From contig NW_014577326.1 of assembly GCF_000485595.1 (NCBI RefSeq), positions 126,682 through 190,681 of the forward strand: a DNA stretch of 64,000 nucleotides, written 5' to 3'. This DNA comes from Priapulus caudatus. Lineage: Eukaryota; Priapulida; Priapulimorpha; Priapulimorphida; Priapulidae. Positions within the stretch are counted from its first letter, which is position 1. The number at the start of each line of letters is the position of its first letter. Of this stretch, positions 1 to 13,548 are shown in pieces. A program made the position numbers and the translations under genes. The notes below the pieces were generated by a model, which worked only from the letters and a program-made list of their open reading frames with translations, made no database searches and was not told the origin of the DNA.

Positions 1-690
1 GGTGAGACGTGGGAAGAGCTAAGGATACCGAGCTGAGGAACCATCCCCACGATTTACCGGAAAAATCTGCACGGCATCGAAACGTGCGTCAAAGCCACCC
101 AAACGTCTAACCTGCCAGCAGCTACGCCTTTCGACGGAGAACATTGCTCCAGGCTCGGCGGGAGGTTTTGGCAAAATGACACGAAGAGCTGAAGCCTCTC
201 CACCTCTGTCCGTCCGTACACACTCTACTATACATTGAACTAGAGATGGCCCGCGACGCGCTTCGGAAGCTGTGCAAAGGGAATCGGAATGCCATCCAGT
301 CATAACAAACGAGGATTCTTTGTCGAAGAACCGTTTTCTAAACTTTATAAAGACTGCACACAGATAGTGTCGATTATGCCAACTCTATTCGTCGTACCAA
401 TGAACCATTTGCTGTACAATAAACGATACCCTATTGGTTGTACAATAAGACGATTTACTTCTATGTGGCTCTTTTTGAGAAATCACAATCTCTCTCTCTC
501 TCTCTCTATCTGTCTATTAATATCTAATCCAGCCATGCTATGTCGTCAAATACTCAGTATTACTATCTACAGCTGACAGGTCCAATAGCGGACCAGTCGC
601 GGGTGTCGTCCGAGTTTCGCCTACGCAATCCTCCGGGTAAACAGCTAAACATCCGCGCATCAATACCGCACAATCTTTGACGAACAGTGA
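1..690. other. Intergenic, no gene recognised
   Basis: No open frame here has protein-like composition or splice signals that I can support. A short CT run lies near 490-506. The open frames present are short and match no family I know. Confidence 0.5.
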
Positions 691-1725
691 TCCTCTCGCG
701 ACCGTCCCCTCTGCTCTCTCTCATGCTCTCTCCCGTTCGCAGTTACACGCGAATGTTGCGCAACGGGAAATGATAATTTGTCCTCTCTCGTCCTCATACT
801 CATCTCCCTCTCTTGGTCACATCCCACTCATCTCTCAGGGTGGCCTCTCCACCCAACATCCGTCACACACACATCGCATCCACACAATCATCCTCACTCT
901 CACCATCACTCTCTCTCGTCTCCTATCTCTCTCCTCTATATATGATTATATATATCAATATATATACATCATTATTAACATACACTAGTAGACCACACAC
1001 TACAACACATACCATTTTACACATGACCAGAGACGCAGTAAGAGAAGAGAGCAGACAACCGTAGACTCGTCGACGTGGATCTTTCAGATGCACGCAAGAA
1101 CAACCCACGGGACGACACACACAGAGGGGAGAGAGGACAGAGAGGAGAGAGGAGGAGACGAGAGAGAGAGATCGACGCAGAGAGAGGCGAGAGAAGAGAG
1201 CGAGAGAGAGAAGCGAAGAGAGCGACAGCAAACGGACGAAGAAGAGAGAGAGTAGAGAGCATGACCACTTATCACACAGGGACACAGGAGGACACACACA
1301 TACACACACGACCAACAGAAGAGAGAGAGAACGAAAAGCACAAAAGAGAGAGCTGTTAGCACCATTACCAGACACACAGGACAGGGACAGACACACACAC
1401 CACACACACACAGACACGCGGCACCCCCCCCCCACCACACGACACACAAACCTCTTCGGCTCTCTCTGGGACACACACACAGGGACGGGGCACACCACAG
1501 GGACACACAGAACTTCCACACACACAACCACACATACACACACAAACACACATCACACACACACGGTTGCACTTCAACCACTGCCCACGGCACCACATCA
1601 CGCACCACGCAGCACGCGACACACAACGTGCACACACACACACGCACGCACGGGCACGCACGCACACACGCACCGCACGGGCACCTACGGACGCAACGCA
1701 ACCCGACACACACACCACGGCAAAT
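690..1725. repeat. Simple-sequence tracts: CT/CA-rich, then GA-rich, then CA-rich
   Basis: About 690-915 is pyrimidine-rich, 940-985 is a TA run, 1100-1265 is GA-rich (GAGAGA and AGAGGAG blocks) and 1375-1720 is CACACA-rich. Long open frames on both strands come only from this biased composition, giving proteins of almost pure Ser/Leu or Cys/Val. They are not genes. Confidence 0.85.
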
Positions 1726-2439
1726 GGAGCCAGCAGACGTCCCGTTGCGGCAAGGATTGTACTGAATGAGATAAGCATAGCTTTGGAATGGTAAATGCAT
1801 TGTCGAGATCCGTCAGATGAATAACAAAACTTGATACATACGTATACTCAGCGAGAGGCCAGCGAGTGGGGAAATTTTGAATTATAAACAGAAGTTTACT
1901 CACCTTGTTACGCGTCCTAACCTCAAGGGTACGTAGGTAACTGTTTAGCAGCTCATACCTCTCAGACTGGGTCTATGTTGCTTCTGCTGGAACTGGTTGG
2001 TGACTGGGTGGCTTAGTTTAGTATTCGGTTTGGTTTTCCCAAATAGACAGCAGCCTGGTGAGGGGGCAGAAAAATTAATTACCATCCTCCTGTTTGTGGT
2101 GTTTTTAGTATTCTTCGGTTTCACTATAATACCACGCAATAGATGCCGATGGATGAGAAATTTTAGTCATCATTTTTCTGTGTGTGGCAGCACTCCGTGC
2201 AGTGATGCTGAATTGCATGTGAAGACTTGACGCGAAATAACGGGTTTTTCAGCGGATTTTTCGGTGAGTTTCACGGTTTGACCAGGTTTTTTCAATCTAG
2301 AACACTCCCCCGGGTAAACAGATGGCCCCTGTTGACTAAATTGCATCCCAAGATCGCTTGGGCGGTTGGCCGCCTAAGGGAAGATACCATATCATACATA
2401 GAATAGATACGATACGATACGAACTCCAGTAATATATAT
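1726..2439. other. Intergenic, nothing recognised
   Basis: Ordinary AT-rich sequence. A CCCCCGGGTAAACAG block near 2308-2322 and GATAC repeats near 2408-2420 are the only local patterns noticed. Confidence 0.4.
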
Positions 2440-2705
2440 TAGATCAGCGAGCTAATAAATCGACCAAATAATTTTCATTATTAGCTCCTGATTATATCTT
2501 TATATATGGAGATTTTGCAATTATTACACTAAAATAGAGCGACCTGAGGTGAAATTCTTGCAAATTAAAAAAAATAATTTTTTTGGCTTGGGGCCGGGGG
2601 GGGGTCGTTCGAACCCCCCGAACCCCCCCTGGCTACGGGCCTGTATAAAGATATAATCAGGAGCTAATAATGACAAATTATTTGTCATTATTAGCTCCTG
2701 TATAT
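2440..2705. repeat. Short inverted-repeat element, AGCTCCTGATTATATCT arms
   Basis: The text around 2476-2512 (TCATTATTAGCTCCTGATTA) reappears inverted around 2644-2672, enclosing about 130 bp that includes a G-run at 2597-2605. A second small palindrome follows at 2668-2697 (CTAATAATGACAAAT and its complement). It looks like a degenerate MITE. No target duplication could be assigned. Confidence 0.5.
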
Positions 2706-2764
2706 ATCCGTATCGACGTTCGATACACTACGATACACATTAGATATCGCTGTAGACGGGTCCG

Positions 2765-2865
2765 GGCTCAATAGTTCTACTCGCGTTACGCAGACGTACG
2801 TGTACCGCGAGTGGAACTGTCGAGCGCGGACCAGTCTAATATCGCCGCAGCAGTACCGATACAAT
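2765..2865 (+). promoter_or_regulatory. Probable UVRAG promoter or 5' leader region
   Basis: A locally GC- and CpG-rich stretch (several CGCG and ACGTACG sites) in an AT-rich background, ending about 110 bp before the UVRAG start codon. Placement and composition fit an invertebrate promoter or 5' UTR. No TATA box was identified and the transcription start is not determinable. Confidence 0.35.
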
Positions 2866-2958
2866 ATGGTGGATGAGGGTTGTGTAGCTGTTGCAAATGT
2901 TACGTTTAATATTTCCCGTGTTTATAAAGTAACTAAACATCATCAAATTAACTGTTAG
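2866..2958 (+). other. Upstream ORF (30 codons) before UVRAG
   Basis: An ATG at 2866 opens a 30-codon frame ending in TAG at 2956-2958, 14 nt before the UVRAG ATG at 2973. If the leader is unspliced here, ribosomes would meet this frame first, so it could damp UVRAG translation. It is unknown whether the segment is exonic. Confidence 0.3.
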
Positions 2959-2972
2959 AAATTGCCATAAAT

Positions 2973-5900
2973 ATGGCTGGATCAGAGAAGTCTGCTATTT
3001 CTTACATTCCATTACAGGTAATGAACTTATCACAAGCAAAGACATGTGAATGACAAAATCGTTGGCACGTCTCTATATATAAATTATAATTTATAACTAG
3101 CTCATAGTACTAGTACTCAGTTAGTAGTACTATAGCCCGCGGATCGCTGCCGCAGGGCTATAGTACATTCTGCCATAGATGTAATCTATCCAAATGCTCC
3201 ACCTGGTCTGACCAAAGATTTATCCCCAAAACGCAAAATGATCAGGCTTTTTAACACTTATCTATCAACATGGACTCACACTAATAAAACTTAAATATCG
3301 CTACAGACTACAGTTCGACCTCGTTTATCCGGCCACCAGTTATCCGGAAACCTCTAAGGCTCTATTAACCGGCCGCGATCTCGCAGTGTATGTTCTCTGT
3401 TTTTTCATTCATTTCCACCTAAAAATCTCGCTCAAAACTCGCGCAATGTACCAATGATGCTCGCACGATGTACACATTGATTATCGTGACGTAAGAGCGC
3501 ACAGCTATCACATGCACAAAACAAACACTTACCATAAGAGCAAACGCCAATGTACATGTACATGTATAAATATACGGCTATCACATGCACAAATACATTA
3601 TCACATGCATAAACCCTACTGAACTGCATAGAAATGCTGTATTTGAGCATAAATCGCATATCCGGCCAAATCGCATATCCGGATGGGTGCCGGTCCCGAC
3701 GTGGCCGGATAAACGAGGTCGAACTGTATATATAATTACCAAGCAATTTACTATTTTAGCACCCCAGATTAGTTTTAATACTAATACTAATAGCGCATGT
3801 CATACGTTAGCGAAAATGAATTGTGGGCAGCTCTTGTATCCTTGAACCGGTCCTGGGTCCCAAACTAGGATTAGGAATTGAGCAGCCGGGATTACACTAT
3901 CCATTATAGATATACAGTAAATAATACTAATATAACCCAACACAAGAGTAGTCATGTCTCTCCCTACTCTTGTGCTTGGTTAAATTATAGTATCTATATC
4001 CGGAACAGCTACCATTACTCTGACCCTAGAGAGTAGAGGCTAGTAGGGTGCACCGGAACTTGGATCCGGTCGGAACTATCCGGCCGGATCTCTAATTTTT
4101 CAGAGTTCCGGTTCCGGCCGGAACCGGAACTTTTTCCTAATTTCATTTCTGCTACAAGCGCCATCAAAATCAAAAGATTAGTCACTGAATGTAGTTGAGA
4201 GTCAATAGAGTAAACTTGCTGACAATATAGTGTTAACAACTTCACACTTTTCTGCCCAAAAAACGCTTGCCACTTGAACATTGGCTAACTAACTGAACTG
4301 AACCTAACTGATGTTAGGTGATTCATAAGATTTTCTTTCAAAATCAAATACTCTTAGAGCCACAGGAATCGCATCTGTCCGTTAGTTGAAAATAATAGAC
4401 TAAAACCAGGGATACTGCAACATGCAGGTTTTGCCACAGAATTCGCTCGTGAATGAGATGCCAGAATTATGCAAATTATGCACTGTAAGCAGCTAATTCA
4501 TACCCCTAACATTAACAACCATCCTGTAATTAGAACTTTGAGCATTGTCCTACTCGCCTAAGTGATGTGCCTGCTAATGATATTTCGTTCAGGCCGAGTG
4601 AGTTTGCGCAATACTGGGCCAAAACTGTCAAGTTTATTCCCAGCTAAAGTTCCGGTTCCGGCCAGGTAGTTCAGGCCGGAACTTTTTTCAAGTTCTGGCC
4701 GGAACTTAAAAAGTTGGATCCAGTGCACCCCTCACTAGTACCCCTCCACGTTTTCATTCGGACGTGATATGTCAGGGTAGGTATCTTCATAAAGGCAAAG
4801 CTCCCTTTCAAGTCTAAATTTGCGATACCCCTCAAGATGATGACGTGGAGTGCAACACCAGCTGGTGTCATTGAATTTCCAGGTTTTAGGTAGGCGGTGC
4901 ATTCTCACTCTACCCTGACAGATCAGTGACCATAGGAAAAAGCTACGGGGTACTAGGGTCTGAGCAAATACGTTCTAAGCTACCATCAGTAAACTCCATA
5001 AGCCACATCTTGAGCCCTTCCCTACACAGTCTTTTACTCTATAACAGGGCTGTACAGGAATGTGTGAGTGCATCCTGGCAGGAATCTTTGCAGCATGCCT
5101 AGTGCCTTCTCATTAGTGCTGCTGTAATTTCAATTTTATTATGTCTATGAATGCATGTCGTGTGATTTTATAACTGGTCAAATTTGGCCAAATTATAGTA
5201 GTTTTAGGGGTCGTTCACAATTATCAACATTTTCACAAGTGTACAAAGAGTACACTTTTTTGAGACCCCCCTCCCCCCTAAAAGTGTACGAAGAAAAATG
5301 TTGATTTTTTTTCACACTTCTACATAGAGATAGATGTATATGAATTACATGCAAACCCTGGAACAATTGATCCAGGTCACCAGCGCGGCTAGAACTACTG
5401 CCCGCCATCGTTCCGGTTGTTTACACTGCCCTCGGCTGCTAGCTATCTAGATCGGTTCGTTCGTTCAGCGGGCCCGTGCGGGGCGCGGGCCGGCCAGGGC
5501 TCGGCGTGAGGATGAGCGCGATGCCGGTTGGGGCGCGCGGCGCTGGAAATGGATCGACATTTTTTGGGAATGCTGAAAGCGTGCGGCGGGCATTGACCCC
5601 CTCTCCCCCAGCGTACGATTTGTACGCTTGTGAAAATGTTGATAATTGTGAACGACCCCTTAGTGTTGTGGTATAAATTTTTGTTATGAACGATGAGAGT
5701 GACCTGTTATTGATTGTGACCTATGACTGGGAATGTTACCCATGGCCATGTCTGTTACATGTGGGTGTTACCATTAGACGTGGAACAATATATAGGCATA
5801 TGAATTCATTATACCCCCGCCAACGAAGTTAGGGGGGGGGGTATTCTGGAAACGCTTGGTCTGTCTGTCCATCTGTCCGCCACCAGATTTGTCCGGACAT

Positions 5901-8900
5901 CTCCTTGAAAAGTACTGGACTGATTTCAACCGTATTTGGTACACATCACCAGTACCCAATGTAGTTTTTTTTGTCCGACATTTTCTGAAAGGTTTATGGC
6001 CGTTTTCCGTAAATAAACCCATTTGGTTATATATTACATGCCAACGCCATCTAGTGGATGATTTCTAAAGCTAGGTTTACACTGACGGTTTTATGCAGTC
6101 AAGTTGGCGTTTTTCTTTTTTCTACCAACCTCTATGTATGTTCAAAGCTCTTACGTTATCGACCGCGAGGCGGCAAACGTTTCAACATTTGGCCCGAAGC
6201 GTGCGCGCGGGTCGACGCGGATACGCATTTTTGCATGTATTACATGCCCAGCGTGGCGCCTAAAGCAAAAACGTGCTCTCCCCCTAGGGTGAAGGGACAC
6301 ACCCCTGATTGCTGTTCTCTGTTTTGCCACTTGGCTAAAAAAGCTTGCTCCGAGTCGGTGAATTAGAACATGTTCTAATTTCCCGACTCGCTGCTATCGA
6401 TCGGTTGGACGCACGACTTTTGTGTTTACACTCACGATTTCAGTTGCCAAATTGCCAAGTTCGTACAAATTCTACAATACACATACAGGCACCATAACAT
6501 CTCGAAGCCGGGGGGGTATTATTAGTCCCTCTCTGGTACAATCATTCTAGTATTTACCTTGTGTTAAATCCAAGAAATTAACTTACTAACGATAGTAAGT
6601 TAATTTCTTGGATTTAACACAAGATAAATATTAATTCACAGTTTTTAACGAAATCCAATTAACTTATTTCATTCAATATATAGGCGTGATCATAATCACA
6701 CTATGTTGCTACATCACACATTATTTGTATCCTGCTGTTTTCTCATATATCAATACATCCACACAGGGCTCGAATTAACCGACGGCACCGATGGCAATTG
6801 CCGTCGGTGCCCCTATCAATTGCCGTACTGACCCTGAAAATCCAACCCGACCGACGGCAGTCACCTGCCTTGCCCTTTTGTGTAATTGCCGTCGGTGCCC
6901 TTTAATCTGCTGCCCTAGTTTCGTTTTTAGTCGAATCAACATAACACGTGCGCGTGCGTGCTGTAGTTGCAATGATGAGCTTAAAACCGATAGTCGCAGG
7001 AGGGAATAATAACAGCATCGGATAATTATTCACTCCTGATAGCGGGCATATAAAATTTATTGTTACTGTACTTCTATTAGCAGAGAGGGGTACAAGGGTC
7101 GGTGTTACGGTGTAAGCTTACATGGGGGCATATTGTTTTGTACATTAAAAGCAAGACGATGTTGATGTACTAATTTGTTATGAGTTTTCCTTTATTTTAC
7201 AAAAGTGCCTTGGTGCCCTTCTCAAATTTTGAGAGTTGCCTTGGTGCCTTTTAAAATTGCCTCTGTGCCCTTCCATTTTAGAGAAAATTCAAGGTGATTT
7301 CTCACGTGCCCTAAAAAAATTGCCTTGCCCTTCTCGTCGCTTAATTCGAGCCCTGCATCCACAATATGAAAGGGGGATTTAGGGTTATAAACCAAGGAAC
7401 TTGTATAAAATCATATATGTATTTTAATTCCTAGCCAGTCATACAGCCATACATATTTTTTTTTTATATCAACATACAACATGAAGAACATACTTTTAAA
7501 CAGAATTTATTTTAATAGTGACAATAGAAAGATGTACGTTGAGGTTAATAATCAATTAATACTTTAATAGTCATTTATATGATATCATGATTCATAACAT
7601 CTGCATCACATGGTGATACACATCGTGATTAACGAGTGACAATCAGTGTAACAAATGACTGAGTCTCACCCATGAGTAATTGAATTTGACCAATCACTGA
7701 GTGTCACGAATGAATTAGTGTGACTCTGTGGTGGTGAACCAAACCTAATGCGAATGTGAAAAACGTGAACGTGGATGTGCGTAAGTGAATGTGCGTAAGT
7801 GAATGTGTGTAAGTGAATGTGCGTAAGTGAATGTGCGTAAGTGAATGTGCTTGCTACCTGTGACTGAGTGTCACCTCTGACTGTGAGTGTGATGCCTAAA
7901 AAGAGTGTTACCAGTCATTCTGAGTTTGACTCCTGATTGTGTTACCCATAAGTGTCTACCTCTTGGAATAATGTTTTGGTCAGTCTGCCTTTTGAGTTAT
8001 CAGAACACACCCTGCTATGTAATCCAGATAAACGAGGTTTCACTGTATGTTAAAATGAAAGAAGGGATTTCAGAAATTCCCCTGATTCCAGCAAGGGAAG
8101 TCAATCGGTAATTTTGTGCTTAATGCTCACGTACTGTGGTATTGTTCTGACATTTACATAAATAACTAGAGCACTCGGAGAGCACAGACCTCCGCCAAGG
8201 CAGCTGAATTCTGTCACTGTGAGAAATTTAATTAATTAATTAATTAATTAATTAAATAATTGGATCCGGATGACAACCAAAATGTAATCAATTCTAAGTT
8301 ACCCGATTTCTGACGTATCTTGAAAATTTTATTAATTAATTAATTGGATCCGGATCACCACCAAAATCTCATCAATTCTAAGTTAGCCTATTTCTGACCT
8401 ATCCTGAAAATTTAGAAAATTTAGAGAATTAGGCTGTACACAAACAAACCCACAAACCCACAAACCCACAAACCCACAAACCCACAAACAAACAAACACA
8501 CGCCGGTGAAAACATAACCTCCTGCCAACCTCTTGGTGGAGGTAATGAAACCTGCATATCAATTTTACTGTAGAATTCGGTCTCAATATACGATATATAC
8601 GAGTAATGACTTTTTCTTTTGCAGCGACGTGTCAGGCACCTGAATATGATTGCAGTGAGAAACATCGCAGCTAGAAAGTTTATAGGGCAGAAGTTGAATC
8701 TGCTGCAGACATATTTCACACTTCATGCTAACAGCAAGTCACCAGGTCACTAATTTGAGTGGTTATGAACTTATCTAGTTATTCTTGTGAAAATTTACAT
8801 TCAATTGCCTGAGAATATAAGTTATTCTTCTGTGCTTAAAAAAATGGGTGAATTCTTTTGATCTATTTATAATGTAACAATGAAAGTGCATAGTTCCTAA

Positions 8901-9750
8901 AAGCACATGTATCTTATTCGCATATCTATATGTTCTCATGAAGTTAATTGTTTGTATATTTACAGCTTTTTATACAAGCGAGAGAATTCAAGACACCCTG
9001 GTAGGTGGCAGTCTGGCAAAGCTGCACAAATTCTAATTGTAAAATTCTTTATTGTGTTCTGTGCTTCAGTTATCACTATGGTATCGAAATTGCCTAATGT
9101 AATACTAGTAATAGTTATGCACAGATTATATAATAGACATTGATAACCTATATTATAATAAGGAGAATGTCGGAAATAGAATTAAGTAAAAATAACTTCA
9201 CGAGAGAGAGAGAGAGAGAGAAAGTGCTATAGTATCCAAAAATTGTGGACATAAGTTATTGAATGGTTAAGCAATATCCACTAAAGGTTTTGATCTTTTT
9301 GCATTTTTTTTTGCAGAATCCCACATGGAAAAGCTTTGATTTCACCTGCTTTACGGAAGATGCCAACATTGCAAATTCATGTATCTTTCAAAGAGATTGT
9401 AATCAGTTGAGAGAAATGTAATTATCATACATAATATTTGCATATGCTGACTTTAATTCTACATCAGTCATTTCATGAGTATTCTGATCAACGTTGATGT
9501 AATCATGTGTCCGAGTATGAGTTAAACTTTGTATACGGTGGCGATACAACTGGCATTACTAGTCCTAAATGCAAAAGTTCTAATCAATTCACTGCGTGAT
9601 CATCAAAATTGAAAGTTATTTTTCCCTTAATGAAGATCAGCTCTTACCGTTAGGGTGTGGGGTGGAGTGGAAGACGAGTTTATGCTGGTTATCGAGTGTA
9701 CTGTTCAGTTACCGTCCCTGCATTATGCATGCAGTAAGGTGAGTGTTATA

Positions 9751-9782
<32 letters not shown>

Positions 9783-12700
9783 TAATTTGTTAGGCCAATT
9801 ATTTCAGTGTGAAAACGTTTATAAATTAATGGTACAGAAACTTAATTGGAACAAAAATGTACAAGCATAGTGCTCGTTTAGCTGTGCACTTGGACTGTAA
9901 ACCAGCAGAACCTGCTTTGTGAATGAAGATTTTAGCTGTTTACAAGAAAAGATGTGTATCATGACCATCAAGTAACTAGAAGTAGAATGATTGCTGTCTA
10001 GGAATTTTTTCGACTGTGCTGACTATTTCACTAAAATTCTCTAAGAATATTACCAAGCTATAGTTTCTTATTGTAGGAATGATCGTACTGCCATCTTTTC
10101 TGCAGGAAATCATGCAGAAGCATAAGAGGTCCAATGGTCAATGGTAGCTCCCAAATGTCACTGTATTGTTGATCTTCCTATCTAAAGAAATTAACCATTC
10201 AAGTTTCATTGTGCATCATATTTTCAGTTACACAAGGATGGTGCCAGATATGAGAAGAACACTATAATCTTTGGTATGTTTCGGGGATACTATACTGATT
10301 CAAAACAGACAAAGGTGAGCATCCTGAATTATGAAATCTGATTGAAGAGCAATCAGGAATTAATATAAATGATATTGTGTACTGTAAATGTGAATACAAT
10401 GCTGCACTATATACCAGTATTATACAGGCAGTGGAATTTTCTCGGCCCATTATTATTTATAGCTACCAGAGAAGTATGTCTACTCCCAATTCACTCTACC
10501 TCGCCTACAAGTGAGTTCTCATGGAATTAGATAGACTGCAATCACATAAGCATGCCTTTCTTTTATTTTCTTCTTGTATTATTTTTATAGAAAGGTGTAT
10601 CAGATAGAGAAGATACCGAGCTGCTGTCATTGGTGAATGATGTCAGCATTTCAAAGCACTCCTATGACCTAACGACAATGATGAGGTAACTTCTATAGGT
10701 GGCTGCTAAAGAAAGCTCACATTTGTGGCTACATACTCTGATTGTTAAGGGCATAGGTGAAGGAAATGCCGTAGCCCTTTTCTGTAAATGTTCCCCCTTC
10801 TTTCTGGTTCAGAATAAAATGTACGTGTAGAGTGACTGATCATGTTGTTGGAACTTTAGTGCATTGGAACAGAAACGAAATAGCATCTGAAATGCTGCCC
10901 AATGTTGTAATCTAAAAATTGACGAATGTTTAAAAATTGCTACTTGAAGCCATTGAGCGTTTGTGTTGTGAAGGATACGCACAGTGGAGCGAGCAATTGT
11001 GCAGACCCAGTGCTCCTCGCACAAAGTTCTTACTTCCATAGAAGACAGGCTTCGACTGTACGAGGAAAAGGAAGCAATGGTATGTGTTTAATAGGCGACT
11101 TTGTGACTAAATTCCAAGTGTCAACTTATGTAGTTTTTTTTAGCGGCTATAACACTGGAGGTAATCCACCCACACTACCTGTCGTACTGCCTGTGACACT
11201 GATATTGTAGTGTTCTTTCAGGTGCAAATCAAAACAAAAACAAAACGGGTTTGTTTTTGTTCACTCCCGGTGCTTTGTTGAGGGAATGTTGCTCTGTGAT
11301 TCATGATAATTTTTCATAATATAAATCAAACTTATCCAGACGGTAAGAGTTGATCTTGAATATGTTGCAGGAAAGCGAGAGGGAAAAGGTGGCAATGCGT
11401 GTTAATCTTCTTGCAGAGGAGCTGAAGATAAGCGCATCCAATTTACACAGTGACCGGGAGAAGTTGTCTCGAAGGAAGTGTCAACTCAAGGAGAAGCGTA
11501 ATATACTTTTCTCAACTGTTACATTTCAGGCTCTTCAGCTCACTTGGTTAGAGATAGCTGTAGCTTTTCTTAGAGCCATAGTCATATCATTAATTGTAAC
11601 CAAATTGGAACGAGGAGCAGTTGCATGTTGTTATTTATCATTGCATTTTATAGATACACGTAGCCACACACGTCAAGTGCATGTATGCACTCACAAGCTT
11701 GAACTTATTCAATGATTTTTAATACTCGTATAAAATCATATAATAAGGTTTTCTTCGAAAGGTTAAGAAGTATACTTCAAAAGATATGATTTTGCTCCAA
11801 TTTTTGTAAAGAAAGCTTGTCATAGTTTATACTTTATATGTTTTTTTATGATTTCTATTGTCAGGATAAATATTAAACCGATTGAATTTTTTGCAGGGAT
11901 TACCTTAGCAGACAGATTCGAGCAGTTGTCAGAGAATGAAGCGGCACTCATGGAGATGAGAAAATGTTTCCGAGCTGCGAGGTCAGTGTTAAGTGCAATA
12001 ATAGAAACAATAATTAATTGCAGTTTTATTTGTTCTTATATTAGGTTAGGAGTACATGGTGTTAACAGCGCTACATGATGTAGAGAGCAGTAAGCTTAGA
12101 TAAACGTGCACTCCGTTATTACTCATGATATTTGAATATCACAATACAGAAAATTGATTACTCATGTGTGGTGTATAATATAGTATTATGTATATATTAT
12201 TTCTGTAGTGCTGTATCACACTTGGGCACATTTTTTTAAAGAGAAACCTATGTCAAGATCTCGGCACAACTAATGGTGAGGAGGAGGCAGCTAATATCGG
12301 AAGTCTGTGAAATATATCCCATTTTACATGTGAGTATGATCAGAGTGCTAAATATGATAAAGAATAGATAATTGTATATCGTATACCATATCAAGAGTAG
12401 ATAATAACAATTTTAAATCAAAATTCGAAATTTAAATTGTCTCTCAACCCTATCGGGGCATGAATGATTTGGAAACCGTCTGTTGCTAAATATTGGCGCC
12501 ACTATAGCTTCAAAAGTTGTCTTAACACGTCTACACAATTGTGGTAAATTGTGGGAATTCAGCTCGTGCAAGATTACGATTTACAGCAATACGTTAGCAA
12601 ATTTATGTAAACGAATATCAGAACCGCGAAGGTGAGTGATTATTGGTCATAATAAGCTGAGGAACGTATACACTTGCTTCTTTATTGGTGGCAAATTTTG

Positions 12701-13507
12701 ATGAGAAAAATCGGTTAAAAATGCGGGAATCGGGTGTCTCACGCTTTGCTATTATCTACTCTTGACCATATGCAATAGAGCTTCGACCATGCAGTATGCA
12801 TAGCAGTATACTCAAGTAATTCAATTTCTTAGGCTTTCTAGTCATGCTAGTAGTAATCAGCTACTTGTATAATGCCTTATCTTACTTGTAGACAAAAATG
12901 CAAATCATAGCAAACTTGCCTTTGTATCTGCAAAATTGGTGTCACATCTGCCAAAAAACTGATAAATGAAATCTACAGAAAATTTTCTCATTACATACAC
13001 ATACATAATAACTTGGGCTGATTTCATCGTTTATAATAGAATAATAATGATAAACGTTTATTATCATGAACTTATTTTTATTTAATGTACATCGGGTTCA
13101 TAATAATATGCAATAAGAAGTATTTTTAGACTTAGAGGACTACAATTCACTAGTATTGGTGTTTGACATTATATAAAATATTACACAAGTCAATAGCATG
13201 AACATATATATATATCTATACAGTGGACCCCCGAAATACGAATTTAATTTGTTCTATAGGTTTGTTCGTATCTCGAATTTTTTTTATCTCGAACCCTATG
13301 TAGGACGTACAGCAATTTACGTACAGCAAGTGCAATCATGAGAGTGCAACCACATTCAATGAGTCACGTACTTAAACTGACTCACCGAAAGAGCACGTTT
13401 GTATGTTGAATTTTATTCGTTTGTCGAATACATTACGTTCAACAGGAGGTCCTTCATATCTTGAAAATTCGTATGTCGAGCCGTTCGTATCTCGGGGGTC
13501 CACTGTA

Positions 13508-13548
<41 letters not shown>

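Noticed and set aside
923-1800. Long minus-strand frames rich in Cys/Val and Ser/Leu
   Set aside because: They coincide exactly with CA and GA microsatellites; composition is dictated by the repeat.
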